From Sphingobacterium sp. xlx-96 (lineage in GTDB: Bacteria; Bacteroidota; Bacteroidia; Sphingobacteriales; Sphingobacteriaceae), in the NCBI RefSeq assembly GCF_011007365.1, contig NZ_WFKM01000013.1, positions 1-64,000 on the forward strand: a stretch of 64,000 nt of DNA, read 5' to 3'. Numbering within the stretch: position 1 is the first letter of the stretch; each line of letters opens with the position of its first letter. The position numbers and the translations under genes are program-made. The notes below the pieces were generated by a model. The model searched no databases, was not told where the DNA came from, and was given only the letters and a program-made list of their open reading frames with translations. Shown one piece after another: positions 9,098 through 19,900 of the stretch.

Positions 9098-10534
9098 TTG
9101 GAAATAGATGAAAATAGTAGCGGTGCTCTTCGTAGGCTCAAAAGAGTCCCAAATAGAGGAGCTTATGAAGTGAAAAGTTGTTTAGATAGAAAACATATAT
9201 CACCATATGGGCGCATCTTGTATGTAAATAAAGCCGCGCGCGATGGAAATGGCTCGGGTAAGAATTGGGAAAATGCCATAGTTGAACTCGCTGATGCATT
9301 GAGATGGGCTTATGAAAATAAAGATAAAGGCCTATGGTCGGAGGCCGAACCATTGCAGATATGGGTAGCTGAGGGAACTTATCGGCCGATGTACAGCCCT
9401 GAAGATGGTAAGCACTTTAGTACCCCCATTAAGGAGCCGAGAGATCGAAGTTTTTTGCTGGTCAAGAATGTGCAATTGTATGGTGGTTTTCCGATGTCGG
9501 GTAATCCAGGGATGTCTGACCGCCTGTTAAAACTTAGGGGTGGTAGTGCAACTATTCTGAGTGGAGACTATAAGGGAGATGATAGTATTGTCGGCAAAGG
9601 AAAGGGGCTAAAAATGACAGATAGAACGGATAAAGCTTTTCATGTGGTGTTATTGGCCGGGGATATGGGCGAAAAGTGTAGGCTGGATGGATTTTCTATA
9701 GTGGGAGGTGGAAGCGACAACCAAGGATCATCAATTCGGGTGGCTGGGCATCGTTTTTGCAGGGCTTATGGTGGAGGGATATATAATATGGTGACGGCTG
9801 GATCTCCAACGTTTAAAAATCTGGAAATCTGTGATAATATGGCTTCTTCTACTTCTGCATATGCTTACGGAGGTGGTGTTTATACGGAATATAGTGGTGA
9901 AGGTGTAATGACTTGGCACAACAACAACATCCATAACAATACTGTTTTGTCATCATCGGTCGCTTCGGCTGCTTTTGGAGGAGCTGTTTATAACTGGAAC
10001 TATGGTAAGGGGACAATGATATGGACGAATAATTATTTCAGTGATAATGCCGCCACATCAACATCATTGACTTACGGTGGAGCTATCTATAATGCGAATG
10101 AAGGTGTCATGACATGGACCAATACGGTCGTAAAAGATAATCATGCTACTTCGAGTTCATTAGCTTATGGTGGCGGAATATTTAATAGTAATAGTGGCGC
10201 TATAGCATGGATTAATAACCAAATTGTCGGAAATAGGGTCTGTTCTTCTCATTCTTCGGCTTATGGAGGCGGTGTTTATAATAAAAATACAGAATCTGGC
10301 ACGATGACTTGGATCAATAGTAGTATCGTAGGGAATACTATTGTCGGAAATCCTAATTCGGTAACAGCGGGGATGTATAATAAATCAGGTACACGCATCA
10401 AAGTCTATAACAGTGTAGTTTATGGCAATGAAGGTGTGAGAAGTCTAGATGAGGACGCTAGCTTGGCAGTTCCGTTTTCAATTGATTTTTACTATACCAA
10501 CTTTTTCATCGAAATCGACAGCGAACGTATGTAA
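9098..10534 (+). CDS. Right-handed parallel beta-helix repeat protein, probably truncated
   Basis: A 478-residue protein of the Bacteroidota surface family with a parallel beta-helix. It opens with the family's usual first domain (ILYVNKAARDGNGSGKNW, then IWVAEGTYRPMYSPEDG and LVKNVQLYGGFP), continues with LDGFSIVGGGS, and carries at least five coils of the form AYGGGVYN...GxMTWxNNxIxxN. Relatives normally start with a signal peptide and end with a long C-terminal part bearing a type IX sorting domain. Here a 40-residue charged leader replaces the signal peptide and the protein stops soon after the last coil, so both ends look eroded. The proposed TTG start has an unusually strong AGGAAGGAGG 6 bases upstream, odd for this phylum. 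Coding nature is clear; functionality is doubtful. Confidence 0.7.
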   Translation: MEIDENSSGALRRLKRVPNRGAYEVKSCLDRKHISPYGRILYVNKAARDGNGSGKNWENAIVELADALRWAYENKDKGLWSEAEPLQIWVAEGTYRPMYSPEDGKHFSTPIKEPRDRSFLLVKNVQLYGGFPMSGNPGMSDRLLKLRGGSATILSGDYKGDDSIVGKGKGLKMTDRTDKAFHVVLLAGDMGEKCRLDGFSIVGGGSDNQGSSIRVAGHRFCRAYGGGIYNMVTAGSPTFKNLEICDNMASSTSAYAYGGGVYTEYSGEGVMTWHNNNIHNNTVLSSSVASAAFGGAVYNWNYGKGTMIWTNNYFSDNAATSTSLTYGGAIYNANEGVMTWTNTVVKDNHATSSSLAYGGGIFNSNSGAIAWINNQIVGNRVCSSHSSAYGGGVYNKNTESGTMTWINSSIVGNTIVGNPNSVTAGMYNKSGTRIKVYNSVVYGNEGVRSLDEDASLAVPFSIDFYYTNFFIEIDSERM

Positions 10535-10602
10535 TGCGGGGAATTGCCATGCTGGAAGAGGTTAATCAATCCATTGCGGATATACGTTTTGGAAGCGGTC
10601 CA

Positions 10603-10950
10603 CTACTTCTCGTCAAATAGTTCTTGAAAGGTTTTTCCGGTACGTGATAGGATAATGGAATCTGCAAATTGATTATATACTGCATAGTGTTGGTTGGGGA
10701 TGTCAATATTATTTATCAACAAAATATTGTGTTCGCGTAAACGGTTAAATAGACGAGAGGGGGCTGCAGCGATCCCGAAATAATAATATTTGAGACTATC
10801 TTTGTCTAGATCGGATTCTGCGACCATAAAAACAGAGTCTCGTAGGGTGAGACCACCTGCATACGTTGCTTTACCACCTATAGGTGCTGAAGAATTACAG
10901 GAATAGGTGGATATAGCTAAACCTATAATAAATAATATATTGTTTTTCAT
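10603..10950 (-). CDS. Small hypothetical lipoprotein
   Basis: A 115-residue protein with an N-terminal hydrophobic stretch and lipobox (STYSC, Cys18), so it should be lipid-anchored in the periplasm or outer membrane. The mature part (RDSVFMVAESDLDKDSLKYY, later a PNQHYAVYNQFADSI segment) matches no family I recognise. It stands alone between convergent neighbours. Family unknown. Confidence 0.65.
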   Translation of the reverse strand: MKNNILFIIGLAISTYSCNSSAPIGGKATYAGGLTLRDSVFMVAESDLDKDSLKYYYFGIAAAPSRLFNRLREHNILLINNIDIPNQHYAVYNQFADSIILSRTGKTFQELFDEK

Positions 10951-11052
10951 ATTTAGTTAGAATTGGTAAGCTTTGCTAAAAAGAGCAAGATAACAAGATA
11001 AAGTAAAGATACCAAAAAAATAAAAGAGCTAACTTAAGAGATAATACGTGAT

Positions 11053-12705
11053 TTACGCTGTTTTTGCTTTTCGAATCCAACCAATGATCAACAAAGTGAA
11101 ACTTAGGATAAACAATGTCCATGTGATCCATGGTAAACCCAAAAGTGCGGGCTGTTGGGTATCTGCCAGCAAGCAGGCACCAAGGAATGTAGCACAGGCA
11201 AGATATAGATGTCTGTTGACACTGTGATCTTTGCGTTGTTGTCGCTGAAATGTTTCGAGATCTTTGCTGTCCAACCGTATTTTTAGTTCGCCCTGTTCGA
11301 CTTTATGGAGTAAATCTGTCATGGATTGGGGGGCTGTTGTCAGTGTACCTTGCAGTTGCTGTAGGGATTGCAGTATATTCTCGATGACATATGGAGGGGA
11401 TAGTCGTTTGGCCATAATTTTAGCAACATAGGGTTTTACTTTGTCTATAATGTTTAAATCGGGTAGAAGGGATCTTCCTATTCCCTCGATAAGTACGATG
11501 CCACGAACCAAAAGATAAATATAATCTGGCATGAGGATGTCATTTTTATTGAGAATATTGGAGAATCTGGAAAATATGTCTTTGATATCGAGTTCTTTTA
11601 GGGTCTGTGAATCAATCATTGTAAACAATTGCTGGAGATCACGCACAAGGATCTTTTCGTTTGTGATATTGATACGTATTGACATCTTTTTGATGGATCG
11701 TATCAGGTTGTCGATATCTTTGTTTACAAAGTAGAGAATAAAGTTTTCGAGATATTCTTTGTCTTTGGGGAGTAGCTTGGCCATAGCGCCCAGGTCGATA
11801 AAGGCAATCTGACCGGAGGGTGTGACCAAGAGATTGCCCGGATGGGGGTCTGCATGAAAGAAACCATGCTCTAACACTTGAGTAAGATAAAGATCAAGTC
11901 CTGTGTCTACAATGTGCTCGGTGTCTAGCTGTTGCAACCGCAGTGCCTCAATATCTGTAATACGTACGCCGTCAATCCAGGAAATGCAGAGCAGATTGTC
12001 GGACGAGAGGTTTGCGTATACCTGCATGCGTTTGATTCGACGCTCCTCAGAAAAATTACGTGCAAACTGCTGGATATTTTTGAGCTCGTTGAGAAAAGAA
12101 AGCTCTTCCATAATATTCTTTTCGAATGCTTCGAAAACCTGGGGTAGATTGATCTCTCGTATGAGTGGATAATAGCTCATTAATACGTTGATTATATCTT
12201 TGATTAGGAGCAGATCGGCCGTGACCATTTCGCGTATTGCGGTTCTTTTTACTTTAAGGATTACGGTGTCGCCGTTGGCCAACGTAGCTTTATAGACCTG
12301 GGCAATGGAGGCTGAGGCAAAAGGCTCTTTTTCGATATGAAGGAATGTTTCCGTTATGTCTATTGGTAATTCGCTTTCTAACCATTCATGGATATTGATG
12401 TTTTCGGGGGCTACATTGTCTTGAAGCTTCTTTAATTCGAGAATGAGTTCGGCAGGTAATAAGTCTTCACGTGTAGATAGGGCTTGGCCAAACTTGACAT
12501 AGGTGGGGCCGAGTTCTTCAATCACCTTGCGTATCCGCTCATAAAAGAGGGGCTGGTGATTGGAGGTTTCTGTCGGATTATTGGAATTGCTAGCTGTGTT
12601 ACTGATCTTTGATTTAAGGTCTTCAAAGCCATATTTTCCCAATATACTGATAAGCTTGGCAGCTCTCTTTAGCTTGTTTTTTTGCTTAACTATAGGATTT
12701 TCCAT
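11053..12705 (-). CDS. ABC1/UbiB family atypical kinase
   Basis: A 550-residue protein of the ABC1 (AarF/UbiB/ADCK) family. Landmarks in order: LGPTYVKFGQALSTR with the family-specific KxGQ motif (about residue 70), the alanine-rich nucleotide loop ASIAQVYKA (about residue 135), ILKVKR with the ATP-contacting lysine, the catalytic HADPHPGNLLV and the metal-binding IDLGAM (about residues 285-310). Two membrane helices lie at the C-terminus (ACATFLGACLLA and ITWTLFILSFTLLIIGW). UbiB members support quinone biosynthesis or membrane lipid handling; a menaquinone-using Bacteroidota cell probably uses it for membrane lipid or quinone homeostasis. Closeness to rpoN is probably incidental. Confidence 0.93.
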   Translation of the reverse strand: MENPIVKQKNKLKRAAKLISILGKYGFEDLKSKISNTASNSNNPTETSNHQPLFYERIRKVIEELGPTYVKFGQALSTREDLLPAELILELKKLQDNVAPENINIHEWLESELPIDITETFLHIEKEPFASASIAQVYKATLANGDTVILKVKRTAIREMVTADLLLIKDIINVLMSYYPLIREINLPQVFEAFEKNIMEELSFLNELKNIQQFARNFSEERRIKRMQVYANLSSDNLLCISWIDGVRITDIEALRLQQLDTEHIVDTGLDLYLTQVLEHGFFHADPHPGNLLVTPSGQIAFIDLGAMAKLLPKDKEYLENFILYFVNKDIDNLIRSIKKMSIRINITNEKILVRDLQQLFTMIDSQTLKELDIKDIFSRFSNILNKNDILMPDYIYLLVRGIVLIEGIGRSLLPDLNIIDKVKPYVAKIMAKRLSPPYVIENILQSLQQLQGTLTTAPQSMTDLLHKVEQGELKIRLDSKDLETFQRQQRKDHSVNRHLYLACATFLGACLLADTQQPALLGLPWITWTLFILSFTLLIIGWIRKAKTA

Positions 12706-12774
12706 GGATTATGGGGTTATCGTTAGACATTGTACAAGATAGTGTTTTTTTGTGAGGGAAGTTTTTTTACGGAT

Positions 12775-12808
12775 ACTTTCCTTCTGCAGGTCAAAACAGA
12801 AGGAAAGT
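12775..12808 (-). terminator. Hairpin downstream of rpoN
   Basis: A perfect 12-bp stem (ACTTTCCTTCTG at 12775-12786 and its complement at 12797-12808) with a 10-base loop lies between the rpoN stop and the ABC1 kinase start. On the minus strand the U-rich tract is displaced by about five bases, so it is a weaker terminator than others in the window. Confidence 0.5.
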
Positions 12809-12829
12809 TAAATAGGATTCGCCAAAGGA

Positions 12830-14290
12830 CTAGAGTTCCTTACGTAATCGGGCAACCGGAATATTAAGTGCCTCACGGTATTTGGCTACTGTTCTTCTAG
12901 CGATGGTGTAACCTTTTTCTTTTAAAATATCGGTAAGTTTCTCGTCTGCTAGCGGTTTACGCTTATCTTCGTTGGCGATACATTCTTCGAGTATTTTTTT
13001 TACTTCTTTATTCGATACTTCTTCACCAGAATCTGTTTGAATAGCCTCAGAAAAGAATGATTTTAATAAAAATGTCCCAAACTCTGTCTGTACATATTTG
13101 GAATTGGCGACACGGGAGACGGTGGATATATCCATTTCGATCTCTTCGGCGATATCTTTTAGGATCATGGGTTTGAGCATACGGTCATCCCCGGTCAGGA
13201 AATAATCATACTGAAACTCCATAATTGCATTCATTGTCTTAAGCAGGGTCTGCTGGCGTTGTTTGATGGCATCAATAAACCATTTGGCCGAATCCAATTT
13301 TTGTTTGACAAACTGTACGGCCTCTTTCATTTTTTTGTCGCCTTTCTCTGCTTTTTCATAGTGTTCGAACATATCTTGATACGAACGGGATACACGTAGC
13401 TCGGGGGCATTTCGGCCATTGAGTGTGAGATGTAAGACGCCATCATCATTACTGATGTGAAAATCGGGGATGATCTGCAACTGCTTGCCGGCTACTGCAG
13501 CAGAATCTCCAGGTTTGGGGTTTAATTTTAATATCTCATTAACAATATCCTTCAGCTGCTCAGAGTTGACGTCAAGTTGCTTTTCGATTTTATCATAATG
13601 CTTTTTTGTAAACTCCTCAAGATAGTTTTGGACGACACGTATTGCCTGTCGAACGGTAGGGTTATTCTGGTCTTTTTTCTTGAGTTGGATCAAAAGACAT
13701 TCCTGTAAGTCACGTGCGCCGATGCCCGCAGGCTCAAAGGACTGGATGACATGAAGCATCTCTTCGACTTCTGCCTCTTCTGTGATTACATTCTGTGAAA
13801 ATGCAAGATCGTCGATAAGCGAAAGTATCTGCCGTCTTAAGTATCCATCGTCATCAAGACTTCCTATTATTTGATTTCCAATTAGATATTGCTTATCACT
13901 TAAAGCTAGTAAATCGAGCTGGCTCTGTAACTTTTCAAAAAAGGAATCTTGAATAGCAATCGGGATTTCCTTTTGCTCGTCCTCATCATCGCTAGAATAG
14001 TTACTGCCGTAGTCTTTGTAATCGTCTTCTTGTATATAGTCTTCTACACTGAATTCTTCGTCGAAAGAATCTTCACCGTTTTCATATTCTTCGGGGTCTT
14101 TGTCCGGGTATTCTTCTACAGGGTCATTCATATTGGCCAAACTGCCATCCTCTAATGCAGGGTTTTCTTCCAGCTCTTCTTTGATTCGTGTATCTAGAGA
14201 TGCTGTAGGTACCTGCAACAGTTTTATAAACTGAATCTGTTGCGGAGAAAGTTTTTGTAATAATTTTTGCTGTAATGTCTGTTTTAGCAT
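12830..14290 (-). CDS. rpoN: RNA polymerase sigma-54 factor
   Basis: A 486-residue sigma-54. Region I is the Gln/Leu-rich LQQKLLQKLSPQQIQF (residues 5-22), region II is a long acidic stretch (residues 60-105), and the C-terminus has the core-binding and HTH regions followed by the RpoN box ARRTVAKYRE (about residue 465), which contacts the -24 promoter element. It needs AAA+ activators to open promoters; none is encoded in the window. The gene is divergent from the class A PBP with 227 bases between the start codons. Confidence 0.97.
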   Translation of the reverse strand: MLKQTLQQKLLQKLSPQQIQFIKLLQVPTASLDTRIKEELEENPALEDGSLANMNDPVEEYPDKDPEEYENGEDSFDEEFSVEDYIQEDDYKDYGSNYSSDDEDEQKEIPIAIQDSFFEKLQSQLDLLALSDKQYLIGNQIIGSLDDDGYLRRQILSLIDDLAFSQNVITEEAEVEEMLHVIQSFEPAGIGARDLQECLLIQLKKKDQNNPTVRQAIRVVQNYLEEFTKKHYDKIEKQLDVNSEQLKDIVNEILKLNPKPGDSAAVAGKQLQIIPDFHISNDDGVLHLTLNGRNAPELRVSRSYQDMFEHYEKAEKGDKKMKEAVQFVKQKLDSAKWFIDAIKQRQQTLLKTMNAIMEFQYDYFLTGDDRMLKPMILKDIAEEIEMDISTVSRVANSKYVQTEFGTFLLKSFFSEAIQTDSGEEVSNKEVKKILEECIANEDKRKPLADEKLTDILKEKGYTIARRTVAKYREALNIPVARLRKEL

Positions 14291-14517
14291 ATCTAAGTTA
14301 ATTACATGGGTAAAAATAATGATTTAAACCGATATTAGATATTGGATCTCATTTTAATTAAAACGGATGAACATATTTTAATAGAAAATACGGTAGTTAA
14401 AATATCGTGTTTCAGTAGATTATTAGAGTTTGTTAAAATTCGTTAATTTTATTGTGCGTAGTTTATTTTTGTTTTGTAAAATATCAGATTTCAAAACATT
14501 TTATTCATATTTACCGC

Positions 14518-16851
14518 ATGTTTAGACGTGTTAAAAATAGATTTTTACGATATATACTTATTGTCATTTATAGTATCATATTGTTTACCTGTGCCGTACA
14601 ACTTAATTTTTTAGGTCTATTTGGCTATTCGCCTACAAAAAAGGATATTGTGATGCCAACTTTGAACGTCGCATCTGAGCTGTATACAGCGGATTCAGTC
14701 CTTATTGGACGTTATTTTGAAGAAGATCGTGATCCGGTTCCTTTTGATAGTATTTCTAAACATGTACTCGATGCGCTGATCGCGACGGAGGATATCCGTT
14801 TTTATAAACATAATGGCGTTGACTTCTTGGGATTGGTTTCTGGAGCTGTATCTACCTTGAAAGGCGATCCAAGAGGAGCCAGTACCATCACGCAACAATT
14901 GGCTAAGAATCTTTTCAAAACACGATATGCGCATGCCCAAGGCTATCTCAACAAGATACCAGGCATAAATATTCTGGTGACTAAGTTCAAAGAATGGATG
15001 ACCGCGTACAAGCTGGAAAATAAGTATAGTAAGAACGAGATCATTACGATGTACTTGAATACGGTGTCTTTTAGCAATAATGCTTACGGTATCAAATCCG
15101 CCTCATTGCGCTATTTTAATAAGCAACCTAGTAAACTGGATATCAAAGAAAGTGCTCTCTTGGTGGGTATGCTCAAAGGGACGACAATTTATAATCCAAT
15201 ACGTAATCCGAAAAATGCTATGCAACGCCGTAATGTGGTGTTGGTTCAAATGGAAAAGTCGGGTTATCTAACGCAGGCTCAGGTGACTGATTTTTCAAAA
15301 GATTCGTTGAACTTAAATTTGAATTATAAAGATTCTATTGATGGTAATGACTCTTATATCCGTTCGGCAGTAGCTAGATGGCTGGATAAATGGAGTCAGG
15401 ACAACGAAATTGATATTAACAAGGCTGGGTTAAAGATCTACACAACGATCGACTCGAGGATGCAGAAAATTGCAGAAAAGGTAGTCGCTGATCGAATGGA
15501 GGAATTGCAACGCCGCCTAAAGAATACCTGGGGCAGTGAAGAGCCTTGGCGGGATAAAGAAGGTAATGTGATTCCTGAATTTTTGGAAAATCATGCGCGT
15601 AAACTACCTTCCTATGCAGGGTTAATGCAAAAGTACAAGAACAATGAGGACAGTGTGTTTGTAGCGATGAAGGAAAAGCGGGAGATGGAGGTTTTTACCT
15701 GGAAAGGAATGGAAAAAGTAAACTATTCCACAATGGATTCATTAAAACACTATCTCATGATGCTGAATACAGGTATGATGGCCATGGATCCGTATAACGG
15801 TGAAATTAAAGTGTGGGTAGGTGGTATCAATCACAATTATTATAAATTTGATCACGTCAATCAAGCAAAGCGTCAGGCTGGATCTACTTTTAAGCCTTTC
15901 GCCTATATGGCGGCTCTGGAGTCTGGAATGACTCCCTGCGATAAATTTACGGATAAACCTGTGAAGATAGAATTCATCAATAAGAAGGGGGAGAATGAAG
16001 TATGGGAACCGAAAAATGCAGATTGGAGCGTGTCTTATCAGGAAATGTCACTCCGTTGGGCGATGGCGAGATCGCTTAATACAATAACAGCTCAGGTGAC
16101 TGAGGCTGTTGGTTGGGATAAAGTAGTCGATGTAGCACATCAGTGTGGTATAGAAAGTAAGTTGGAGTCTGTACCTTCTGTGGGATTGGGATCGAACGAT
16201 GTATCGGTGTTTGAGATGGTTCGTGCTTATGGTACCTTTATGAATGGAGGAAAGAAGACTGACCCTGTATTGGTGTCTAAGATTGTAGACATGGACGGTA
16301 ATACAATCGCTACCTTTAAATCTGAGCAGAAGAAAGTGATCGATCCAGAAAACGCTTGGTTGATGACTTATATGCTAAGAGGTACTGTAGAGGAACCTCG
16401 AGGCACTTCACAGGCGTTATGGGAGTGGGACTTGTTTAGAGACGGTAATGAAATTGGGGGAAAAACAGGTACATCTTCGGATTATGTAGATGGATGGTAC
16501 ATGGGGGTGACAAAGGATCTTGTAGCGGGGGTGTGGGTCGGCTGCGACGAACAAAGTATACACTTTAAGAATTCTGCTACAGGCGAAGGATCCAAAACGG
16601 CACTGCCTATTTATGCACTGTTCATGGAAGAATTGTATAAACATCCTGAACTGGGGGTAACATTTGGAAAGTTTCCTGAATCTACAGTAGAGATAAAAAA
16701 AGAATATAGGTGTCCAAGCCCGCGTATTCGGGTGGAGCAACCTAGTGACAGTACGGATACAACAACAGATACTGAAAATTTAGAGGAGTTGGTACTACCA
16801 GAACTAGAGGAGTTGGGGCCAACTGGAGCAGGACAGGGCAACGTGAACTAA
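14518..16851 (+). CDS. Class A penicillin-binding protein (PBP1A type)
   Basis: Bifunctional peptidoglycan glycosyltransferase/transpeptidase of 777 residues, anchored by one N-terminal membrane helix (LIVIYSIILFTCAVQLNF). The GT51 domain shows the catalytic-Glu motif ATEDIRFYKHNGVD and GASTITQQLAKNLF; the transpeptidase domain shows the SxxK motif STFKPF, an SLN motif and KTGTS. The C-terminus is a short acidic Ser/Thr-rich tail. The frame extends upstream to 14452, but the ATG at 14518 gives the normal short basic cytoplasmic N-terminus (MFRRVKNRF). It may share transcripts with the large TolB-like gene 78 bases downstream. Confidence 0.95.
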   Translation: MFRRVKNRFLRYILIVIYSIILFTCAVQLNFLGLFGYSPTKKDIVMPTLNVASELYTADSVLIGRYFEEDRDPVPFDSISKHVLDALIATEDIRFYKHNGVDFLGLVSGAVSTLKGDPRGASTITQQLAKNLFKTRYAHAQGYLNKIPGINILVTKFKEWMTAYKLENKYSKNEIITMYLNTVSFSNNAYGIKSASLRYFNKQPSKLDIKESALLVGMLKGTTIYNPIRNPKNAMQRRNVVLVQMEKSGYLTQAQVTDFSKDSLNLNLNYKDSIDGNDSYIRSAVARWLDKWSQDNEIDINKAGLKIYTTIDSRMQKIAEKVVADRMEELQRRLKNTWGSEEPWRDKEGNVIPEFLENHARKLPSYAGLMQKYKNNEDSVFVAMKEKREMEVFTWKGMEKVNYSTMDSLKHYLMMLNTGMMAMDPYNGEIKVWVGGINHNYYKFDHVNQAKRQAGSTFKPFAYMAALESGMTPCDKFTDKPVKIEFINKKGENEVWEPKNADWSVSYQEMSLRWAMARSLNTITAQVTEAVGWDKVVDVAHQCGIESKLESVPSVGLGSNDVSVFEMVRAYGTFMNGGKKTDPVLVSKIVDMDGNTIATFKSEQKKVIDPENAWLMTYMLRGTVEEPRGTSQALWEWDLFRDGNEIGGKTGTSSDYVDGWYMGVTKDLVAGVWVGCDEQSIHFKNSATGEGSKTALPIYALFMEELYKHPELGVTFGKFPESTVEIKKEYRCPSPRIRVEQPSDSTDTTTDTENLEELVLPELEELGPTGAGQGNVN

Positions 16852-16929
16852 TTGATGAAACGGTGCTATGATTATGAGTTTTTTACGCTAATTATTGATA
16901 GATTTATTGAATTATAAATTACGACAATT

Positions 16930-19900
16930 ATGACTAACGGAATGATCCAGTGGGTGACTAAAATAGCTTTAGCTTTTTTATTTTTGATAGTATTGGGCGA
17001 GGCTGCACAAGCGCAATACTTTGGGCAGAATAAAATGCGCTATAAGAAGTTGAATTTTAGGGTGTATGACACACCTCATTTTAACCTTTACTATTATTCA
17101 AAAAATGATAGTTTGGTCCGTTGGCTTGCCAAAGAGTCTGAGGTGTGGTATGAGCTACATCAACAGGTCTTTCAAGATACATTCTCCCGAAAAAATCCCA
17201 TAATCGTCTATAATAACCATCCCGAGTTTCAACAGACTACTGCAATATCAGGAGAGATCAGTGTGGGGACCGGTGGTGTGACCGAGGCCTTCAAACAACG
17301 GGTAGTGATGCCTATTATGCAGATCAACCAACAGACGCGACATGTATTGGGGCACGAGCTGGTACACGCATTCCAGTACAGGGTGATCATGGAGGGAGGT
17401 GATTCTACTCGTCTGGAAAATCTGGGAAACATCCCTCTTTGGATGGTGGAAGGGATGGCCGAGTATTTTTCGATCGGCAAGAAGGATGCTTTTACATCGA
17501 TGTGGATGCGGGATGCGTATGTAAATAATGATATCCCTTCACTAAAGCAGATGACGGAGCAGTCCTATAACTACTTTCCTTATCGATACGGACAGGCGTT
17601 CTGGTCTTATATCGGCTCTACATATGGTGATACCGTGATTATGCCATTATTTATAGAGACGGCGAAATATGGATATGATTACGCTATGCGAAGGGTATTT
17701 GGCTATGATTCGCAGACTGTCTCTACACTATGGAAGAATAGTATGGAAAGTATGTATCGTGGATTGGGAAAGGATACAGCATCACGACCAATTGGTGTAT
17801 CGTTAATTAACCCCTCGAATGGAGGAAGTATGAATGTGTCTCCTACGATATCTCCCGATGGTAAATATGTGGCTTATCTGTCGGAAAAGGATATGTTCAG
17901 TATTGATCTGTATCTCGCAGACGCCTATACAGGAAAGATGATCCGTAAGTTAGGAAGTAAATTGACGAATAAAGATATTGACGAGTTTAGTTTTTTAGAG
18001 TCTGCGGGTTCATTTTCTCCAGATAGTAAGAAATTTGCATTTTCTGTGTTTAGTGAGGGAAAAAGCAAGTTGATGACAGTGGACGTGGAGACAGGCAAGA
18101 CTCTATCTGTGCAATCGATGGGGGATATTGTGGAGTTTGCGAATATAACCTGGGCTCCGGATGGTGAAACACTGGCTTTTTCTGGATTGAGCAATGGACA
18201 TTCGGATCTGTATACCTACAACTTGAAAACGAACAAAGTGACACAGTTGACGAATGATGTGTATTCGGATTTTCAACCAAGCTATTCGAAAGATGGCAAG
18301 TATATTGTGTTTAGTACAGATAGATTGGCGTTGCAAAGTGACAACAGAGAGGTGGATATTCCGATGAACTTAGCGGTATTGACAGTGTCTACGGGAGAGA
18401 TTCGGAATATTAATGTCTTTCCTGGAGCGAATAACTTAAATCCACACTTTTCCTCCAATGGACAGGAAATCTATTTCTTGTCGAATGGAGACGGCTACCG
18501 TAATATGTACCGGTATTTGATTGCTTCAGGTACGGTAGAACGCTTGACGGACTATTTCACAGGAATATCAGGGATTACAGAGTATTCTCCAGCGATGAGC
18601 ATTTCCAATAACGACGAAATAGTGTACTCTTATTTTAAAAAAAATAAATATAATGTCTATAAAGCGAAAAGTTCTGAATTTGAAGCGGTGGTCGTAGACG
18701 GAAGTAAAAGTGACTTTACAGCGGCAATGTTGCCTCCATTGATGAGCAGAGGAGTTAACGTGGTCAATACTAACCTGCGTAATTTTAATGTATTCGGTCG
18801 TATCGGTGATGAACAGATTAATAATATCGCCTACACGCCAAAATTTAAATTGGACTACCTAGCCAATAGTGGTATTGGGATGTCTGTAGGTTCGCGATAT
18901 GGTGCGGGGATCTCGAGTGGTGTGCAGGGTATGTTTTCGGATATCTTAGGTTATAATCAGATTTTTGCTGCCTTGAATATTAATGGAGAGATTTACGATT
19001 TCGGTGGACAACTGGCTTACATTAACCAACGTAGTCGTATCAACTGGGGAGGAGCGCTGTCTCATATTCCGTATATGTCGGGATATAATATGTATGAGAC
19101 AGAGGATTTTGGTAACGGGCCGGAGTTGTCGTTGAATACTTATCTGATTCGTACTTTTCAAACGCAGGCGGAAGGATTTGTAGCTTTTCCATTTAACCGT
19201 CATCATCGTGTCGAAGCCGGTGCGGCAATATCGCGCTATAGTTATCGCGTGGATAAATGGCGTCAAAGCTATTATTGGGGATATGGTGATCGGCAAAAGA
19301 TATCGAATGAGGAGGCAGAAGAGGTGCTAGGAATTAGAAGTATGAAGCCTTTTACGCTGCAGCAGGTGAATGCCGGTTTTGTTGGTGACAATGCGGTATT
19401 TGGTATAGCAGCGCCACTGCAGGGGTACAGATACCGATTCGGTGTAGAGCAATATTTTGGAGATTATAGTTTTACCGCGCTGAATGTAGACTTGAGAAAA
19501 TACCACAGGCTTAAACCTGTGACGATAGCAGGGCGTGTATATTCGTATATGCGTACCGGAAAAGATGAGAAAGCTCTAAACCCGTTGTACATCGGGTATC
19601 CGTACCTGATAAGAGGTTACGAAACGGGAAATTTTGACGCACAGGGTAAAGTGAATTTTTCGGATCTGATCGGAACACGTATGGCTATAGCGAACCTTGA
19701 GGTACGTATTCCATTTACGGGGCCTGAGAAGCTTGCTGTAGTTAAGTCTGGTTTTTTATTTTCGGATCTGAACTTTTTTATTGATGGAGGTCTGGCATGG
19801 CGCGGCGGCGATCAGATTAAATGGGACAAAACGGATGCAGATAAGGTACCTGCAGTTGATGGACAGGGAAAACCTATTATAGATCCAGAAACCAATCAGC

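Noticed and set aside
8851-9141. A minus-strand frame of 96 codons opposite the beta-helix gene start.
   Set aside because: Low-complexity, rich in Ile, Phe and Ser, without motifs; overlaps a better-supported gene and has no promoter.
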